Shown: positions 28,902 to 38,096, counted from the stretch's first letter. The stretch is DNA of 64,000 bases from Pseudoxanthomonas sp. Root65 (GCF_001427635.1 NZ_LMHA01000001.1:957501-1021500); one strand, 5' to 3'. The notes: generated by a model from the sequence alone, not told the origin. A program made the numbers and translations.

Positions 28902-29870
28902 ATGGGCTCTAAAGACGCGCCAACCCCCCGATTTCCTTACAAATCCGACCGCCTGAAGCCGCTGCGCGCCTTCTGCCAGACGGTGCGGCTGGGGTCGGTA
29001 TCGCGGGCGGCGGAGGCGCTTTTCGTCAGCCAGCCGGCCATCACCCTGCAGTTGCAGGCGCTCGAGCGCGACCTGGGCGTCACCCTGTTCGAGCGCAGCG
29101 GGCGCCGGCTGGTGCCCAGCCGCGAGGGCCAGGTGCTGTTCGAACTGGCGCAGCCGCTGGTCGCGGGGCTGGACGGGCTGGACGCGTCGTTCCGCGAGAA
29201 GGTCAGCGGCCTGGAAGCCGGCGAGCTCAACGTGGCCGCCAACAGCTCGACCATCCTCTACCTGCTGCCGAAGATCGTGGAGCACTTCCGCCAGCAGCAC
29301 CCCGAGGTGAAGCTGACCCTGCACAACGCCGCCAGCGCCGACGGCACCGACCTGCTGCGCTCGGATGCGGTGGACCTGGCGGTGGGATCCGTGCTCGACG
29401 TCCCGGCCGACCTCAGCTACGCGCCGGTCTACCGTTTCGAGCCGATGCTGATCACGCCGCCTGACCATCCGTTGGCGAAGAAGCGCGACCTGCGCCTGGA
29501 AGACCTTTCGCCCTACGGCCTGATCCTGCCACCGAAGCGGCTGGTCACCTACCGACTGGTGGACCTGGTGTTCCAGCAGGCGCGCGTGCCGTACACGGTC
29601 GCGCTGGAGGTCGGCGGCTGGGAGGTGATCAAGCAGTACGTCAGCATGGGCATGGGCATCTCGGTGATCGCCTCGATCTGCCTGACCGAGGCCGACCGCG
29701 ACCGGCTGGCGGCGCGTTCGCTGGCGCAGTGGTTCCCCTCGCGCAGCTACGGCGTGGTGGTGCGCAAGGGCAAGTTCCTGTCGCCGCAGGCGCGCGCCTT
29801 CATCGAGCTGATCCAGCCGCACCTGTTCGAGCGCCGCGATTACGATGAGAGCGGACACTCCGAACGCTGA
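28902..29870 (+). CDS. CysB-like LysR-family transcriptional regulator
   Basis: A 322-residue regulator with an N-terminal winged HTH (LKPLRAFCQTVRLGSVSRAAEALFVSQPAITLQLQALERDLGVTLFERSGRRLVPSREG, about residues 18-75) and a C-terminal periplasmic-binding-like effector domain. The effector domain resembles the CysB/Cbl subgroup (YAPVYRFEPMLITPPDHPL). It is divergent from aceB-aceA across 110 bases that contain a perfect palindrome, so control of the glyoxylate shunt and of itself is the natural hypothesis. The AraC gene follows after 12 bases. Confidence 0.88.
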   Translation: MGSKDAPTPRFPYKSDRLKPLRAFCQTVRLGSVSRAAEALFVSQPAITLQLQALERDLGVTLFERSGRRLVPSREGQVLFELAQPLVAGLDGLDASFREKVSGLEAGELNVAANSSTILYLLPKIVEHFRQQHPEVKLTLHNAASADGTDLLRSDAVDLAVGSVLDVPADLSYAPVYRFEPMLITPPDHPLAKKRDLRLEDLSPYGLILPPKRLVTYRLVDLVFQQARVPYTVALEVGGWEVIKQYVSMGMGISVIASICLTEADRDRLAARSLAQWFPSRSYGVVVRKGKFLSPQARAFIELIQPHLFERRDYDESGHSER

Positions 29871-29882
29871 CGTCCTGCCTGC

Positions 29883-30593
29883 ATGAGCGGCCGCTATCGA
29901 CAACAGGATTTCGTGCCCGGCCAGGCCCTGCTGTGCCGCTGGGACTATGTGCAGGGCGTGCAGGCGACGCCGACACTCGTGCTGCCCGATGCCTGCGTCG
30001 ACCTGCTGTGGGATGGCGAGCGGTTGAGCATCGCCGGGCCGGATACGCATGCGCAGTACGCGGACATCGCTGCGGGTCGCCGCGTGCAGGGCCTGCGGTT
30101 CGCGCCCACCATCGCCGCGCGATGGCTGGGGGTTCCGCTGCGCGCCCTCGCCGACCAGCGCGTGCCGTTGCGCGACCTCGGCGACCGCCGCCTCGCCACG
30201 CTGGCCGACCGCATGGCGGAACGCGATGCCGATGCGATGGGCTGGCTGTCCGAGCGGATCCTGGCCGACACGCCGTCGCGGCCGGATGCCATGCAATCGG
30301 TGCATGCGCGACTGGCGCGTGCGCATCCCGACACGGTGGCGCAACTGGCCCGCGATCTGGGCCTCACCGAACGCACGCTGCTGCGCCGTTGCGACGACGC
30401 CTTCGGCTACGGGCCGAAGGTGCTGGCGCGCATCCTGCGGCTGCAGCGCTTCCTGGCGTTGCAGGACCGACACACGACGCTGACGGACGCGGCGTTGGAC
30501 GCCGGCTACTACGACGCCGCCCAGCTTGCCGGCGATGCACGCCGCCTCACCGGCCTGTCGCCGACGCAGCTGCTGGCGCAGGTCGCGCGCTGA
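29883..30593 (+). CDS. AraC-family transcriptional regulator
   Basis: A 236-residue protein. The N-terminal half (about 20-125; LPDACVDLLWDGERLSIAGPDTH) matches the cupin-like sensor of short AraC regulators. The C-terminal half carries two HTH motifs: VAQLARDLGLTERTLLRRCDDAFGYGPK and LTDAALDAGYYDAAQLAGDARRLTGLSPTQLL, the second being the more divergent. It lies directly behind the LysR gene and 70 bases before a VOC protein, a pairing often seen for AraC genes that control a small VOC or glyoxalase-like enzyme. Its target is not known. Confidence 0.82.
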   Translation: MSGRYRQQDFVPGQALLCRWDYVQGVQATPTLVLPDACVDLLWDGERLSIAGPDTHAQYADIAAGRRVQGLRFAPTIAARWLGVPLRALADQRVPLRDLGDRRLATLADRMAERDADAMGWLSERILADTPSRPDAMQSVHARLARAHPDTVAQLARDLGLTERTLLRRCDDAFGYGPKVLARILRLQRFLALQDRHTTLTDAALDAGYYDAAQLAGDARRLTGLSPTQLLAQVAR

Positions 30594-30663
30594 CCGTCCG
30601 ATTCCGCCAAGACAGGCCGCGCGGACTCGCGCAGACTGCGGGCCTCTTCCACGGATACCCGCC

Positions 30664-31014
30664 ATGAGCAGCGCCGAACATCACCACCGCATCGACTATC
30701 TCGAATTCACCGTCGCCTCCATCGCTGCATCGAAAGCCTTCTACGGTGATGCGTTCGGCTGGACGTTCCAGGAGTACGGTCCCGACTACTGCGAGTTCCG
30801 CGACGGCCGCCTGACCGGCGGCTTCGCGCACGGCGCACCGCAGCCGGGCGGCGCCTTGGTCGTGCTGTATTCGACCGCGCTGGAAGACAGCCTGGCGCAG
30901 GTCGAGAAAGCTGGCGGGCGCATCAGCAAGCCGATCTTCGCCTTCCCCGGTGGTCGCCGCTTCCAGTTCACCGATCCCGACGGTTACGAACTCGCGGTCT
31001 GGTCGACGACCTGA
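30664..31014 (+). CDS. VOC-superfamily (glyoxalase/bleomycin-resistance-like) protein
   Basis: A 116-residue single-module VOC protein. The strand-helix pattern IDYLEFTVASIAASKAFYGDAFGWTFQEYG opens the fold, and the C-terminal half gives ISKPIFAFPGGRRFQFTDPDGYELAVW, with the Glu expected to bind metal. Such proteins act as dimers on small electrophiles or sequester drugs; the substrate cannot be told. Its stop codon lies almost on the stop of the convergent hydrolase gene. Confidence 0.8.
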   Translation: MSSAEHHHRIDYLEFTVASIAASKAFYGDAFGWTFQEYGPDYCEFRDGRLTGGFAHGAPQPGGALVVLYSTALEDSLAQVEKAGGRISKPIFAFPGGRRFQFTDPDGYELAVWSTT

Positions 31015-31015
31015 G

Positions 31016-32008
31016 TCAGCGCGCGTCGTAGCGCGCCAGCAGGGCGCGATGGCCCGACCGCCACCGCGCCAGCTCGGCGGTGGAGTGGCCGTACGCCGTG
31101 TCGATGAAGGCCAGCGACAGCGATTCGGTCGCCTGCTTGACCTGCTCGCTGACCTCGCGCGAATCGAAATAGCGATGGTCGGTGAACACGTTGTGGGTGC
31201 CGTGGCGATACACGGCCAGCACCTTGTGCGCGCCGCCGATGGCGTCGAACACCTTCAGGCGGTCGTCGACGCCGGAGCCGAAACCCGGGATGCGGATGAT
31301 GTCGTCGGCCGTGGTGACGTGCAGCGTGGGAATGGTGATGCCGGCGAGGATGGGCCGGAAATCGGCGTCGCCGTAGAACGGCGGCGCGGAGATGACGATG
31401 GCGGCGCTGAAACGGGGATCGCGCAGCTCGATCGTCTTGCCATCGCGCACCACCCGTGCACCGGCCGACATCAGCGTGGTGTTGGCGCCGTAGGAGTGGC
31501 CTGCGGCGACGATGCGCGCGCGGTCGACCTGCGCGCCCCACGCGCCGGCCAGCACCTGGTCGAGGGCGAAGCGCTGGTCATGCACGCGCGCCACCGCTTC
31601 GGCTTCGCCAGCGGCCTGCTGGAAACGCGACACCAGGCCGAACGGATTGCCCTGCCACAGCGCGCGGTCGCTGCCGACATGCTGCACGTGGAGGCTGGCG
31701 ATGCCGTGCTTTGCCCAGTAGTGGCCCAGGTAGGTGTAGCCGTCGCGCGCGCTGCCGATGCCGTGCGAGAACACCACCAGGGGCACCTTGCCGCTGCGTG
31801 CCGCATCCGGCCAGAACAGCTTCACCGGGACCGCGCGACCGCGCGCCGGATCCACCCAGTCCAGGTCCTGCACGCGATAGCCGGCGCGCAACTCGATGCC
31901 GGCTTCGCCGTCGGCCGGCAGGTGCGACGAGGCCACCAGCATCGGCGCCAGCAGCAGGAACAGCAGGACCATCAGGCGGTGACGGCGGAGGAAAGCGGCA
32001 ACGTTCAT
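31016..32008 (-). CDS. Membrane-anchored alpha/beta hydrolase, acetylhydrolase-like
   Basis: A 330-residue protein with one N-terminal hydrophobic segment (about 12-27), probably a signal anchor, and an alpha/beta hydrolase domain. The oxyanion region is VVFSHGIGSARDGYTYLG, the nucleophile is in AAGHSYGANTTLMS, and a late His (RHGTHNVFTDH) can complete the triad. The layout resembles PAF-acetylhydrolase or chlorophyllase-type enzymes. The start at ATG 32008 (MNVAAFLRRHR) is preferred to an upstream in-frame Met with no such structure. Confidence 0.75.
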   Translation of the reverse strand: MNVAAFLRRHRLMVLLFLLLAPMLVASSHLPADGEAGIELRAGYRVQDLDWVDPARGRAVPVKLFWPDAARSGKVPLVVFSHGIGSARDGYTYLGHYWAKHGIASLHVQHVGSDRALWQGNPFGLVSRFQQAAGEAEAVARVHDQRFALDQVLAGAWGAQVDRARIVAAGHSYGANTTLMSAGARVVRDGKTIELRDPRFSAAIVISAPPFYGDADFRPILAGITIPTLHVTTADDIIRIPGFGSGVDDRLKVFDAIGGAHKVLAVYRHGTHNVFTDHRYFDSREVSEQVKQATESLSLAFIDTAYGHSTAELARWRSGHRALLARYDAR

Positions 32009-32093
32009 CGGCAACACATCCGGGACAGGGGCAGCGCACGCGCCCAAGGCGCCTGCGTACGACATGCGGGTTGGCCGCAGACCGCGGCGCGGA

Positions 32094-32369
32094 TCACTTC
32101 TTTTTCGGGCGACCGGCCTTGACCGGTGCCAGCGCGTCCAGCGCCTTCGCCAGGGCCTGCGGCGACAGCGTGGACAGGGCCTGCAGACCGGCCCGCAGCA
32201 GTTCGCTCTTCTTCGCAGGCCGCTGCACCTGCAGGGCGCGGCCTTTCAGCACGGCGACCAGGGCGAAGTCGTCGGCCGGCATCGTGAAACTGTCGCGCAC
32301 CAGCTTGGCCGGGGCGGCGTCTTCCGCCTCGGCAGCACCGGTGTCGCGCGTTTTGCGGGACTTGGCCAT
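32094..32369 (-). CDS. Small basic conserved protein, unknown function
   Basis: A 91-residue protein with Lys/Arg-rich ends (MAKSRKTRD and KAGRPKKK) and a core RDSFTMPADDFALVAVLKGRALQVQRPAKKSELLRAGLQAL, which resembles a small family of proteobacterial proteins whose core has a ribbon-helix-helix-like pattern. The AT-hook-like GRPKKK tail suggests nucleic-acid binding. AAGGGC precedes the ATG. A perfect palindrome lies just upstream at 32380-32399 and could be its own operator. Divergent from the CHAD gene. Confidence 0.65.
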   Translation of the reverse strand: MAKSRKTRDTGAAEAEDAAPAKLVRDSFTMPADDFALVAVLKGRALQVQRPAKKSELLRAGLQALSTLSPQALAKALDALAPVKAGRPKKK

Positions 32370-32379
32370 GGCACGCCCT

Positions 32380-32399
32380 TAAATCGTATAAACGATTTA
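32380..32399. promoter_or_regulatory. Palindrome upstream of the small basic protein
   Basis: Eight-base perfect arms TAAATCGT (32380-32387) and ACGATTTA (32392-32399) around ATAA. It starts ten bases from the ATG of the minus-strand gene, in an otherwise GC-rich region, and contains TATA-like sequence on both strands. Confidence 0.55.
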
Positions 32400-32526
32400 T
32401 ACCTTTTCGTGCCGACGGCGCCAAGCCCGCACCGTGCCGACGAGCGGCAGGCGTTCAGGCGCGGCGGCGGGCGAAACCCGGCACCGCGCGGCCTAGACTG
32501 TCACTTTTACGCCGGGGTGGATCGCC

Positions 32527-33345
32527 ATGAGCCCGCGCACCGCCTCCCCACGCACCGGCGAACGGGCCGCCGCGCTCGCCGCCGCCGACGCCCGCGCGCT
32601 GGCGTCGGCGCTGGCCCTCGCGCCGGCCAACCCGGCAGGCGTGCACGAGGCGCGCAAGAGCGTCCGCCGGCTGCGCTCGCTGCTGGCACTGGGCCGGCGC
32701 GCATTGGGCCGCGAGGCCGTCGATGCGGTCGACCGCGACCTGCGCGCGCTGGCCAAGGCGCTCTCGGCGCTGCGCGACGGGCAGGTGGTGCAGGAGACGG
32801 CCCGGCAACTGGCGGACGAGGCCAGCGACGCCGACGAACGCAGCACGTGGGAAGCGCTGCTGCCGCGGCTGGCCGAACGCCAACAGCACCGCCTGGCCGA
32901 AGCGCTGCGCGACGATCCCGGCTTCGTCCGCCAGCAGGCACAGGCGCACCGGCAGGCCGAACGGCTGCAGCAGCTGCCGTGGCACCGGCTGCGTCGCGAC
33001 GACCTGCGCCAGGCGTTGGCGCGCTCGCAGCGGCGGCAGGCGCGCGCGCAGGCGGCGGCCATCGCCTCCGGCCGCGTCGACGACCTGCACGACTGGCGGC
33101 GCCGCTCGCGCCGGTTGCGCATGCAGCTGACCGCGCTGCGCAAGCTGCGCGTCCGGCCGCCGGCGGACGGCCCACCCGCGCCGGGCCTGCGGCAGGTGAG
33201 CCGGCTGGTCGACCAGTTGGGCGTACTGCAGGACCTGGCGCTGCTGGCACAGGCGCTGGAGGACCTGGAGACCGCCCGCCCGCGGACACGGCCCGCCGCG
33301 GCCGGGCGCTCCCGGACCCCGTCGCCCATCCAGCCGCTCGCCTAG
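32527..33345 (+). CDS. CHAD-domain protein
   Basis: A 272-residue, very Arg-rich helical protein. The signature VHEARKSVRRLRSLLALGRR (about residues 39-58) and a second half-repeat DDLHDWRRRSRRLRMQLTAL carry the conserved His/Arg/Lys of CHAD (conserved histidine alpha-helical domain), which binds inorganic polyphosphate. Many CHAD proteins are fused to a CYTH triphosphatase; this one is stand-alone. The last ~20 residues are a Pro/Arg-rich tail. GGGGTGG precedes the ATG. Confidence 0.82.
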   Translation: MSPRTASPRTGERAAALAAADARALASALALAPANPAGVHEARKSVRRLRSLLALGRRALGREAVDAVDRDLRALAKALSALRDGQVVQETARQLADEASDADERSTWEALLPRLAERQQHRLAEALRDDPGFVRQQAQAHRQAERLQQLPWHRLRRDDLRQALARSQRRQARAQAAAIASGRVDDLHDWRRRSRRLRMQLTALRKLRVRPPADGPPAPGLRQVSRLVDQLGVLQDLALLAQALEDLETARPRTRPAAAGRSRTPSPIQPLA

Positions 33346-33487
33346 CACGGCGCCGGCCAACGGCCACCTGCGTCAAGAACGCCACCCCGGGGCCGATAGT
33401 GACCCAGACGGTCCTTCCGCACCGCACACGGGGCTTGTCGGTCCCCGCGGAAGGCCGTGGATCCGGTGTTCCGGCACACGGCCGGTT

Positions 33488-33503
33488 TGGCACGAAGCCT
33501 GCT
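33488..33503 (+). promoter_or_regulatory. Sigma54-type promoter before the GGDEF/EAL gene
   Basis: TGGCACG (33488-33494), four bases, then CTGCT (33499-33503). It matches the TGGCACG-N4-TTGC consensus with one mismatch, and the GG and GC dinucleotides are separated by exactly ten bases, the spacing RpoN requires. Transcription would begin near 33514, which fits a translation start at GTG 33562. Confidence 0.6.
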
Positions 33504-33561
33504 TCTCCAAGGAACCGGCCGGGCCGACCGCCCACCTTTCACGCAGGATCAAGGCCCACAG

Positions 33562-36249
33562 GTGGATTCCACCCCCCTACACCCCGGTGACGCCCTGGCG
33601 CCCCCGCCTTCCCGCCGCCGCGGCCTGCCGCCGCTGGCATGGGCGGCGGCCGTGCTGCTGCTGGGCTTGGCGTGCACGGCGGTCGTCGCCCACCGCGAGT
33701 GGCGCGACCTGCAGCAACGCACCGAAGACGCCCGCCGCGCGCTGGCCGACGCCGGCGCCGCGCGCCTGCGCGTGCCGCTGGAGCAGGCCGCGTCGATGCT
33801 GCGCGCCATGCAGACGGTGTTCCTGGCCAACGACCAGATGGACCAGGCGCGCTTCAGCCAGTACCACGCCAGCCTGCGCAGCCCGCTCGCCCCCGGCACC
33901 TACACCTCGATGGCCTTCGCACGCCGCTCGCCGGCGGATCAGCCGCTGGCCGACCAGGTGTCGTACCGCTACGAATTCGTCGCCCCCTACCAGCACAACA
34001 CGTCGCTGGTCGGCTTCGACATGGTCACCCAGAAGGCCAATCTCGCGGCGCTGCTGCGTGCCCGCGACACCGACACCGTGGTGATCTCCGCGCCCTTCGC
34101 GCTGCGCCAGACCACGCCCGCCGGGCAGAACCCGCTGGGCGTGACGCTGCGCCTGCCGGTGTATTCCGACGGCCCCACGCCCACCTCGCCCAACCAGCGG
34201 CGCGCGCGCGAGATCGGCGCGCTGGCCATCGGCATCCGCGTGCAGCCGCTGGTCGAGGCCGCCATGGCCGGCACAGTACTGGACGCCTTCCGGGTGCGCG
34301 TCTACGACGCCACCGCCGGCGCGCATCCGTTCTACGACTCGTCCAGTCCCGTCGCGGCCGACCTGCCGTCGCAGGTCCGCCGGCTGGACTTCGGCGGCCG
34401 GCAATGGCGCATCGACATGCAGCCGCGCCCGCAACCGCTGGACACCGGCCGCCTGCAGGCCGTCGTCGCGGGCGGTGGCGTCATCAGCCTGCTGCTGGCG
34501 GCGCTGGCGTGGTCGCTGGCCACCACGCGCCGACGCGCGGTGGCGCTGGGCGAACAGATGAGCCAGCGCTACCGCGAAAGCGAACTGCGCTTCCGCGCGC
34601 TCAACGAACTGCTGCCTGCGCTGGTGCTGCTGGCCGACGCCCGCGACGGCCGCATCGTCTACGCCAACCAGGCGGCCCGCCTGCGCCTGGGCGACCCGAC
34701 CGGCCTGCCGCTGTCCGCGCTGTTCTCCGACCCGCAACTTCAGGCGCGCGCCCGCGACGCGGCCGCCATCGGCAACGACTGGGGCAACCTGGAAGCGGTG
34801 CTGCTGAGTCCGGAAGGCGGCGCGTTCTGGGCCAGCGCCTCGATCGCGCAGGTCGACATGGAGGGCGCGCCGCACCTGTTGATGGTGGCGACCGACATCT
34901 CGGAGCAGCGCGAGCTGACCGAACGCCTCAGCTACCAGGCCACCCACGATGCGCTGACCGAGCTGTGCAACCGGCGCGAGTTCGAGCGCCGCGTCGAGGA
35001 AGCCCTGAGCGAACGCAAGGGCCGCGCGGTCTGCGATCCGTGCGCGCTGCTGTACATCGACCTGGACCAGTTCAAGCTGATCAACGACATCTCCGGCCAC
35101 ATGGCCGGCGACCAGTTGCTCGCGCAGCTGGCGCTGGCGATGCGCCAGCAGCTGCGCGGCGGCGACGTGCTGGCGCGGCTGGGCGGCGACGAGTTCGGCC
35201 TGATGGCCTTCCACGTGGATGCCGAAGGCGCGCAAGCACTGGCCGAACGCCTGCGCGAACGCATCGAAGCGCTGATGTTCGTCTGGCAGGACCGCACCTA
35301 CACCGTCAGTGCCAGCATCGGCGTGGTGGTGGTCGACCAGCAGGAGCCCACGCTCAAGGATCTGCTGGCGTGGGCGGACACCGCCTGCTACCTGGCCAAG
35401 GAGAACGGCCGCAACCGCGTGCACCTGTACCGCGAGGACAACGAGACCACCCGCCGGCACGGCGAGATGGAATGGGCCAACCGCCTGCGCTGGGCGATGG
35501 AACAGGACCGCCTGCTGCTGGACTACCAGGAGATCGTGCCGCTGGACGGACGCGACACCGCCACCAGCATCGAACTGCTGCTGCGGCTGCGCGACGAGGA
35601 CGGCGGCATCGTGCTGCCGGGGGCGTTCCTGCCCGCCGCCGAACGCTACGGCCTGATGCCGGCCATCGACCGCTGGGTGATCCGCAATGCGCTGGCGCAT
35701 TTCAGCCAGCTGCACCACTCGGGCATGCGCCTGGGCACCTGCGCCATCAACCTGTCCGGCGCCAGCATCGAAGACGAGGGCCTGGCCGACTTCATCCTCG
35801 CCCGCATCACCGAATACGCGGTGCCGCCGCAGGCGCTGTGCTTCGAGATCACCGAGACGGTCGCGGTGCGCAACCTGCTGAAGGTGGTGAGCGTGATCGA
35901 GCGCCTGCGCCGCGTGGGCTGCCGCATCGCGCTGGACGATTTCGGCGCCGGCATGTCCTCGTTCGGCTATCTGAAGAACCTGCCGGCGGACCTCATCAAG
36001 ATCGACGGCAGTTTCATCCGCGACCTCGAAACCGACCCGATGAGCCGCACCATCGTCAGCGCCATCGCGCAGATCGGCCACCAGCGCGGCCTGAAGGTGG
36101 TAGCCGAATGGGTGGCCAGCCCGAGGATCTGCGATGCCCTGCGCTCGCTGGGCGTGGACTACGGCCAGGGCTACGCCCTGCACCGTCCGGAACGCGTGCT
36201 GTTCCAGCGCGAGCAGCCGCCGCCGCGCCGGCTGGCGGTGGTGCGCTGA
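33562..36249 (+). CDS. CHASE-PAS-GGDEF-EAL cyclic-di-GMP protein
   Basis: An 895-residue inner-membrane signalling protein. A first membrane segment (about 20-37) and a second (about 294-316) flank a periplasmic CHASE sensor, followed by a PAS domain (from about 336), a diguanylate cyclase domain with intact GGDEF (residues 541-545) and a phosphodiesterase domain with ELL (671-673) in place of EAL and an intact DDFGAG (from 792). Both activities are therefore possible. GTG 33562 is preferred to GTG 33457 because the latter lies upstream of the sigma54-type promoter; the choice is not certain. Convergent with a second cyclase gene. Confidence 0.87.
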   Translation: MDSTPLHPGDALAPPPSRRRGLPPLAWAAAVLLLGLACTAVVAHREWRDLQQRTEDARRALADAGAARLRVPLEQAASMLRAMQTVFLANDQMDQARFSQYHASLRSPLAPGTYTSMAFARRSPADQPLADQVSYRYEFVAPYQHNTSLVGFDMVTQKANLAALLRARDTDTVVISAPFALRQTTPAGQNPLGVTLRLPVYSDGPTPTSPNQRRAREIGALAIGIRVQPLVEAAMAGTVLDAFRVRVYDATAGAHPFYDSSSPVAADLPSQVRRLDFGGRQWRIDMQPRPQPLDTGRLQAVVAGGGVISLLLAALAWSLATTRRRAVALGEQMSQRYRESELRFRALNELLPALVLLADARDGRIVYANQAARLRLGDPTGLPLSALFSDPQLQARARDAAAIGNDWGNLEAVLLSPEGGAFWASASIAQVDMEGAPHLLMVATDISEQRELTERLSYQATHDALTELCNRREFERRVEEALSERKGRAVCDPCALLYIDLDQFKLINDISGHMAGDQLLAQLALAMRQQLRGGDVLARLGGDEFGLMAFHVDAEGAQALAERLRERIEALMFVWQDRTYTVSASIGVVVVDQQEPTLKDLLAWADTACYLAKENGRNRVHLYREDNETTRRHGEMEWANRLRWAMEQDRLLLDYQEIVPLDGRDTATSIELLLRLRDEDGGIVLPGAFLPAAERYGLMPAIDRWVIRNALAHFSQLHHSGMRLGTCAINLSGASIEDEGLADFILARITEYAVPPQALCFEITETVAVRNLLKVVSVIERLRRVGCRIALDDFGAGMSSFGYLKNLPADLIKIDGSFIRDLETDPMSRTIVSAIAQIGHQRGLKVVAEWVASPRICDALRSLGVDYGQGYALHRPERVLFQREQPPPRRLAVVR

Positions 36250-36289
36250 GCAGCGCGCGTTCGGTGCCGTACCTCGGCGCGCGGCTGAC

Positions 36290-38002
36290 CTACTCCCGTT
36301 CCACCCGGTTGCGGCCACCGTGCTTGGCGCGGTACAGCGCCTCGTCGGCGAGCAGGAACGCCTGCGCGTAATCGGCGCCCGCGTCGGCGCGCACCCAGCC
36401 CACGCTGACGGTCAGCACGCCCCACGGCGAATCCGCATGCGCGATCGCCAGCGCCTGCACGGCCGCGCGGAGGTGGTCGGCGATCGCGGCGACCTCGCCG
36501 GCTTCGGCCTGCGACACCAGGATCAGGAACTCCTCGCCGCCGGTGCGTGCGGCGGCGTCCTGCGGCCGGCGCGGCGCACCGGCGACCACCGCCGCGACCC
36601 GGCGCAGCGCGCTATCGCCGGCCGCATGGCCATAGCGGTCGTTGAAGGCCTTGAAGTGGTCCACGTCCAGCGCGATCACCGCCAACGGGGCGAGCAGCTC
36701 GCCGGCCTCGTCGCCGAGCGGCGCCAGCGCATGCTGCAGGCCCCGCCGGTTGAGGCAACCGGTCAGCGGATCGATGCGGTTGAGCCGGTCCAGTTCGGCG
36801 TTGGCCATGCGCAGTTCGGCCGTGCGGCGTTCGACGTCCTGTTCGCGCCGTTCGAGCGTGCGCTGCAACGACAGCGACAGCTCGCTCTGTTCGTCCAGCG
36901 CGCGCTGGAGGTCTGCGTGCGCGGCTTCGAGCTGCTCCGACAGTTCGCCGACCGCGCGTCCCATCGGCTCGAATTCCTCCGGCAGCCGCGCCGTCGCGCT
37001 GGGACGCCGGTGCACCGCCAGCGCCTGCAACGCCTCCGACAGGTGCGCGAGCGCGCCGTCCAGGCGCCGCATCTGCCACGCGTACGCGATCCAGACACCG
37101 GCGGCGATCAACATCAGCAGGCCCGCCGTCGCCAATGCCCGGCGACCCACCGTCCCCATCAGCTGGGTGTCCGGCACCAGCAGCACCAGCGTCCAGCCGG
37201 AGGACAGCGTGGCCTGCGACACCCAGGCCGCCCGGCCATCGGCCATCGCGTCGTGCAGCCGGCGCGATTCGGTCTCGCGCGCGCCCTGTCCGGCACCGGC
37301 CAGCAGCGGGCTGCCCGCCAGCGACTGCTGGAAGCGGTAAGGCAGTCCTTCGGTCGCACGGATCACGCGCCGTTCGCGGTCGAGCAGCAGCATCTCCACG
37401 CCACGGCGGCGCATGGCGGCGACACGCGAATCGGTAAAGGTGTCGACGCGGATGGAGCCCTGCACCACGCCCGCGAACGCGCCTTCCGCCTGCCAAGGAG
37501 CGGCGACCGCCACCAGCGGATCGTTGCTGAGGCGGCGGCCCCGGAACGCATCGGATACGAACGGCGCAGCCGTCTGGCGGGACATGCGGAAATAAGCGCG
37601 ATCGGCCACGTTGATGGCCGGCCCGCGCGGCGGTACCGGCTGCGATGCCAGTACCGTACCGCTGGCATCGGTGACCAGCACGCTGCTGAAGCCGGGATAG
37701 CGTCGCCGCAGTTCCGCCAGCCGCGCAGGCCAGTCGGTGTCCTGGCCGCTCATCGATGCCACCAGTGCCACGCCGGCCTGGTGCATGCCGACGAAATCCT
37801 CCACCGCCGTCGCACTGAGGATCGTGATCACTTCCAGGCGTTCGCCGACATGACGCTGCTCGGCCTGGTAGAAGCGCAGCTGCTCCACGACGCCCAGCAC
37901 GGCGGCGGGCAACAGCGCCGCCAGCACCACCGCGCGCGCGAACTGTCGTCTCAGCGATGAGGGACGCGGCACGCGGCCGGCGGGCGGATCGGGATCGGTC
38001 AT
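36290..38002 (-). CDS. Membrane diguanylate cyclase with dCACHE sensor
   Basis: A 570-residue protein that should make c-di-GMP from two GTP. A first membrane segment (about 23-40), a periplasmic dCACHE-like sensor (about 45-280; DRAYFRMSRQTAAPFVSDAF is typical), a second membrane segment (about 284-310), a helical linker with coiled-coil character (about 345-405), then a GGDEF domain beginning DPLTGCLNRRGL. The active site reads GGEEF at residues 488-492, catalytically competent. A product-inhibition RxxD is not obvious at the usual place. It is convergent with the CHASE-GGDEF-EAL gene, 40 bases apart, pairing two c-di-GMP genes. Confidence 0.88.
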   Translation of the reverse strand: MTDPDPPAGRVPRPSSLRRQFARAVVLAALLPAAVLGVVEQLRFYQAEQRHVGERLEVITILSATAVEDFVGMHQAGVALVASMSGQDTDWPARLAELRRRYPGFSSVLVTDASGTVLASQPVPPRGPAINVADRAYFRMSRQTAAPFVSDAFRGRRLSNDPLVAVAAPWQAEGAFAGVVQGSIRVDTFTDSRVAAMRRRGVEMLLLDRERRVIRATEGLPYRFQQSLAGSPLLAGAGQGARETESRRLHDAMADGRAAWVSQATLSSGWTLVLLVPDTQLMGTVGRRALATAGLLMLIAAGVWIAYAWQMRRLDGALAHLSEALQALAVHRRPSATARLPEEFEPMGRAVGELSEQLEAAHADLQRALDEQSELSLSLQRTLERREQDVERRTAELRMANAELDRLNRIDPLTGCLNRRGLQHALAPLGDEAGELLAPLAVIALDVDHFKAFNDRYGHAAGDSALRRVAAVVAGAPRRPQDAAARTGGEEFLILVSQAEAGEVAAIADHLRAAVQALAIAHADSPWGVLTVSVGWVRADAGADYAQAFLLADEALYRAKHGGRNRVERE

Positions 38003-38096
38003 GCAGGTGAGGCGGCGTCGCAGTCGGAGAACTGCGACGCACTATCCCGCATTTCCGCGTGGAATTCTGCGCCCGTGTCGGCGCTATCCGCCCCGG

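Noticed and set aside
33346..33561. A c-di-GMP riboswitch before the GGDEF/EAL gene
   Set aside because: ACGAAGCCTGC only loosely recalls the GEMM core; the stems and the tetraloop receptor cannot be drawn, and the same bases are explained by a sigma54 promoter.
35572..35580. ELL in place of EAL read as loss of phosphodiesterase activity
   Set aside because: ELL variants are often active, and the DDFGAG loop and other metal ligands are present, so no loss is claimed.
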